A stretch of DNA of 64,000 nucleotides from Acidobacteriota bacterium (GTDB lineage Bacteria; Acidobacteriota; Thermoanaerobaculia; Multivoradales; J023), in assembly GCA_029263315.1 (NCBI GenBank), contig JAJCXR010000015.1, positions 62,001 to 126,000 on the forward strand, in the 5' to 3' direction. The position numbers were made by a program, and so were the translations under genes. Shown here piece after piece: positions 61,645-64,000 of this stretch; the stretch's first letter is position 1, and each line of letters starts with the position of its first letter. The notes under the pieces were generated by a model. That model saw only the letters and a list, made by a program, of their open reading frames with translations. It ran no database searches and was not told the origin of the DNA.

Positions 61645-62484
61645 GTGAGACGCTCCCTAAAGCATCGCATCTTGACCTCGATGGTCGCCGCCCCCGCCGC
61701 CCTTTTGGCGGTTTTCATGGCCACCGACGTCATCACATTCGTCTTCTTCGCCATCCTCTTCTTTCTCGCCGCCACCGAGCTCATCCGCATGGCCCAGGGC
61801 CTGGTACCTTCGGCTCCCTTGCGCTGCCTTTGGTTGCTCATTCCGCTAGCCATGGTGCTGCCCTTCCTCGCCTTGCAAGGCGAGGTGCAAGGACCCCTGG
61901 GCAACTGGTGGATCATCGGCATCGGCCTCCTGATGGTGGCGGCGACCAGCGCCGTCTTGTTTTCCTCCACGGACATCAATGAAGGCTTGGCCGCCATCGG
62001 CATCATCAGCTTTGCCGTGCCCTACTTCTCCATTCCTCCCCTGGCCCTCTACGGCCTCAAGCAGATCGACCCCTGGTGGATCGCTCTGCTGTTTGCCATC
62101 GTCTGGCTAGGGGACACCGCCGCATATTTTGTTGGGCGCCGTTTTGGCCGTCACAAACTGGCTCCCATGACCAGCCCCAACAAGACATGGGAAGGGGCGA
62201 CAGCCAGCCTCGTAGCTGCTCTGGCGGCGGCGGCGGTCTGGAGCTGGATCCGATACGAGGACGTGCCGATTGTCCTGTTGGGCATCGCCGCCTTGACCTC
62301 GGTTGCGGCGCAGGCCGGCGACTTGGTGGAGTCGATGATCAAACGCGGCGCCGGTGTCAAAGATTCTTCAAACATCCTGCCGGGTCATGGTGGATTCTTT
62401 GATCGTCTCGACGCCATGTTTCTCTCGACCCCCATCTTCTTCGCCGGCGTTTGGCTCTGGGAGCTCGGACACTTGACCTTCTGA
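61645..62484 (+). CDS. cdsA: Phosphatidate cytidylyltransferase
   Basis: 279 residues from a GTG at 61645. Eight or so membrane helices occur, and the CDP-DAG synthase signature is APMTSPNKTWEGATASL followed by the metal site GDLVESMIKR, GVKDSSNILPGHGGFFDRLD. It makes CDP-diacylglycerol for phospholipid synthesis. The usual partner gene dxr is not seen next to it. Confidence 0.95.
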   Translation: MRRSLKHRILTSMVAAPAALLAVFMATDVITFVFFAILFFLAATELIRMAQGLVPSAPLRCLWLLIPLAMVLPFLALQGEVQGPLGNWWIIGIGLLMVAATSAVLFSSTDINEGLAAIGIISFAVPYFSIPPLALYGLKQIDPWWIALLFAIVWLGDTAAYFVGRRFGRHKLAPMTSPNKTWEGATASLVAALAAAAVWSWIRYEDVPIVLLGIAALTSVAAQAGDLVESMIKRGAGVKDSSNILPGHGGFFDRLDAMFLSTPIFFAGVWLWELGHLTF

Positions 62485-62575
62485 GCTGTGGCCCTGGGCT
62501 GCGGAGCCCACACCGCGGAATCCTCCGCCGCAGTGCCAAAGCCGAGAGAGGCCCATCGCCCTACGAGAGTGAGCG

Positions 62576-63475
62576 ATGACGCACAGGGGTGCAAAAAACC
62601 CGACGCCAATCACCACGGATCCCACCTCTCCGACCCTTCGACGGGGCCACTCTGGTAAACTCCGTCGCATGTGGCGAAAGCTGTTGCGGGCACTCGGTTG
62701 CCTGAGTTACCTCACCCTCTTGCTGGCCCTTTTCGCCGTTGTCTCCTATGTAGCTTTCAGTCAGTTCGTACGCCGCGGGGTCACTCCGACACCGGAGCTA
62801 TTTGGGCTGGCTGAAGAAGATGCGAGGGCGCTGCTCACGGATCAAGGATTGGCGATGGAGTGGTCCGAAGCCAATCAACGCTACGACGACCGCGTGCCGG
62901 ATGGTCATATCCTGATGCAACGTCCACCCGCTGGCGCCCTGGTCAAGCGGGGCGGCGATGTAACCGTAGTGATCTCCAAGGGTCCACAGCTCATCGAGGT
63001 CCCCTCGGTGCTGGGGGAAGCCGTGCAAGCGGCCCAGGTCAACCTGCACGCCGCAGGCCTCAGAACTGGACGCACCTTGGCCATCTACAGCCGCGACGGC
63101 CAAAGCGGCACGGTCGTTGCACAACGACCAGCCGGCGGCCAACGGGTCGAACGGGATGCCCAAGTCGATCTCTTCCTGGCCCTTGAAAACGTCAACGAGA
63201 CCTTCGTCATGCCAGACCTGGTATACAAACCCTACGACAACGTGCGGCGCTTCTTCGAGACCCGGGGGTTTCGCCTCGGCCGGGTGAGCTACCAATCCTA
63301 CTCTGGTATCGACCCGGGAACGGTGTTGCGTCAGTTTCCACTGCCCGGGCACCAGCTACGGCGTGGCGACGTCATCTCGCTCGCTGTCGTGACCCCCTTG
63401 GCGCCGCTTGCGGAGGGCGACCCCGACGCACCACCGACGTCCTCCGCAACACCCTCTTCCCAAACGGAACCCTAG
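62576..63475 (+). CDS. Membrane-anchored PASTA-domain protein
   Basis: Up to 299 residues; the ATG at 62669 (MWRKLL) is the more likely start, because the membrane segment follows at once (YLTLLLALFAVVSYVAF). Three PASTA-like repeats make up the rest (GLAEEDARALLTDQGL, VPSVLGEAVQAAQVNL, MPDLVYKPYDNVRRFFETRG), each ending with a Gly-Asp-x-V/I strand. PASTA domains bind muropeptides or beta-lactams in Ser/Thr kinases and penicillin-binding proteins; here no kinase is attached. A Pro/Ser-rich C-terminal tail follows. Confidence 0.85.
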   Translation: MTHRGAKNPTPITTDPTSPTLRRGHSGKLRRMWRKLLRALGCLSYLTLLLALFAVVSYVAFSQFVRRGVTPTPELFGLAEEDARALLTDQGLAMEWSEANQRYDDRVPDGHILMQRPPAGALVKRGGDVTVVISKGPQLIEVPSVLGEAVQAAQVNLHAAGLRTGRTLAIYSRDGQSGTVVAQRPAGGQRVERDAQVDLFLALENVNETFVMPDLVYKPYDNVRRFFETRGFRLGRVSYQSYSGIDPGTVLRQFPLPGHQLRRGDVISLAVVTPLAPLAEGDPDAPPTSSATPSSQTEP

Positions 63476-63479
63476 AGAG

Positions 63480-64000
63480 ATGAAGCTCGCTCCCTCATTG
63501 ATCGCCGCCGACATGACCGCCTTCGGCGACGCCCTCGACCTCTGCGCCTCCGGCGGCGCCGACCTCGTCCATTTCGATGTCATGGATGGCCATTTTGTGC
63601 CCAACCTGACGATCGGCGTACCGGTGCTTGAAGCGGTGGCGAAGAAAACGTCTTTGCCGGTGGATGTCCACCTCATGGTGGCGCAGCCGGAGCGCCTCCT
63701 GGACGAATACCTGCGGGCCGGAGCCGCCTGGATTTCTGTTCACTGGGAGGCCGCCACCCACCTCGATCGCCTGCTGCAGCGCATTCGCGAGGCCGGGGCC
63801 CGTGCCGGTGTCGCCCTCAACCCGGCGACACCCGTCGAGCTGTTGGAAGATGTCCTCAACCGCCTGGACTATGTCGTTTTGATGTCGGTCAACCCTGGTT
63901 TCTCTGGTCAAACCTTCATTCCCTATGCCCTCGACAAAGCAAGGCGCTTGCGTCGGATGATCGACGACAAAGGGTTGTCGGTGGACATCGAGATGGACGG
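63480..64000 (+). CDS. rpe: Ribulose-phosphate 3-epimerase, partial at window end
   Basis: The ATG at 63480 opens a frame through to the window edge (173 codons). MKLAPSLIAADMTAF, VHFDVMDGHFVPNLTIG, DVHLMVAQPERLLDEY and SVNPGFSGQTFIP are classic Rpe motifs, with the catalytic Asp in FDVMDG and metal-site His in VHLMV. The enzyme interconverts ribulose-5-P and xylulose-5-P. It lies 4 bases after the PASTA gene's stop. Confidence 0.96.
   Translation, partial: MKLAPSLIAADMTAFGDALDLCASGGADLVHFDVMDGHFVPNLTIGVPVLEAVAKKTSLPVDVHLMVAQPERLLDEYLRAGAAWISVHWEAATHLDRLLQRIREAGARAGVALNPATPVELLEDVLNRLDYVVLMSVNPGFSGQTFIPYALDKARRLRRMIDDKGLSVDIEMD

Noticed and set aside
1..64000. CRISPR array or tRNA/rRNA genes
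   Set aside because: No regularly spaced direct repeats with unique spacers, and no cloverleaf with a T-arm GTTCGA-type motif in the intergenic gaps.

Overview
The window reads as part of the chromosome of a GC-rich Gram-negative bacterium. The best guess is an Acidobacteriota member, possibly Thermoanaerobaculia-like. That is an inference from several traits: long secreted proteins with BNR or carboxypeptidase-regulatory repeats, a subtilase ending in a DGFESG-type tail, an mglB-mglA pair, many TPR proteins, a TonB-dependent receptor, and densely packed genes of about 60-65% GC. There is no rRNA, tRNA or CRISPR array that I can support.

Layout. 1-8.0 kb is a surface-polysaccharide region: a bi-domain oxidoreductase cut by the window edge, a DUF218 protein, a flippase, a DPM1-like glycosyltransferase, a methyltransferase, a glutaminase/amidotransferase fusion and a polytopic membrane protein. 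8.0-11.1 kb is a large secreted BNR-repeat protein. 11.1-18.2 kb is a visibly less GC-rich island. It holds a four-gene conflict system: an EAD1-trypsin protease, an EAD1-EAD2-VMAP protein, a MoxR AAA+ ATPase, and a vWA-like (SAV_2336-type) protein with almost identical C-terminal TPR repeats. The edges of the island hold gene debris.

18.2-28.7 kb carries polyphosphate kinase divergent from a SixA-type phosphatase, a 1.4k-residue subtilase, a doubled REC-HD-GYP regulator and a secreted amidohydrolase. 28.9-32.1 kb encodes type I modification (HsdM) and specificity (HsdS) subunits with no restriction subunit beside them. 32.2-45.5 kb is mixed: a TPR-cyclic-nucleotide-domain protein, a conserved unknown, a TonB receptor, an RDD and a TPR protein, cyclophilin, MobA, citrate synthase, an ApbE-like protein and a diguanylate cyclase.

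45.7-54.2 kb is a compact forward run, mglB-mglA-TPR-yvcK-glmU-glmS-pcrA. It joins polarity/motility control to UDP-GlcNAc synthesis and its regulator. 54.3-57.0 kb has a secreted regulatory-domain protein and a small Cys-rich protein. 57.2-60.0 kb has a processive GT2 divergent from a GT-C-like enzyme. truA, uppS, cdsA, a PASTA protein and rpe (cut by the right edge) close the window.

The most notable content is the vWA-MoxR-VMAP system. Two of its proteins share an EAD1 adaptor domain. This suggests that the ATPase/vWA/VMAP module senses an insult and unleashes the trypsin-like protease through EAD1-EAD1 contact.
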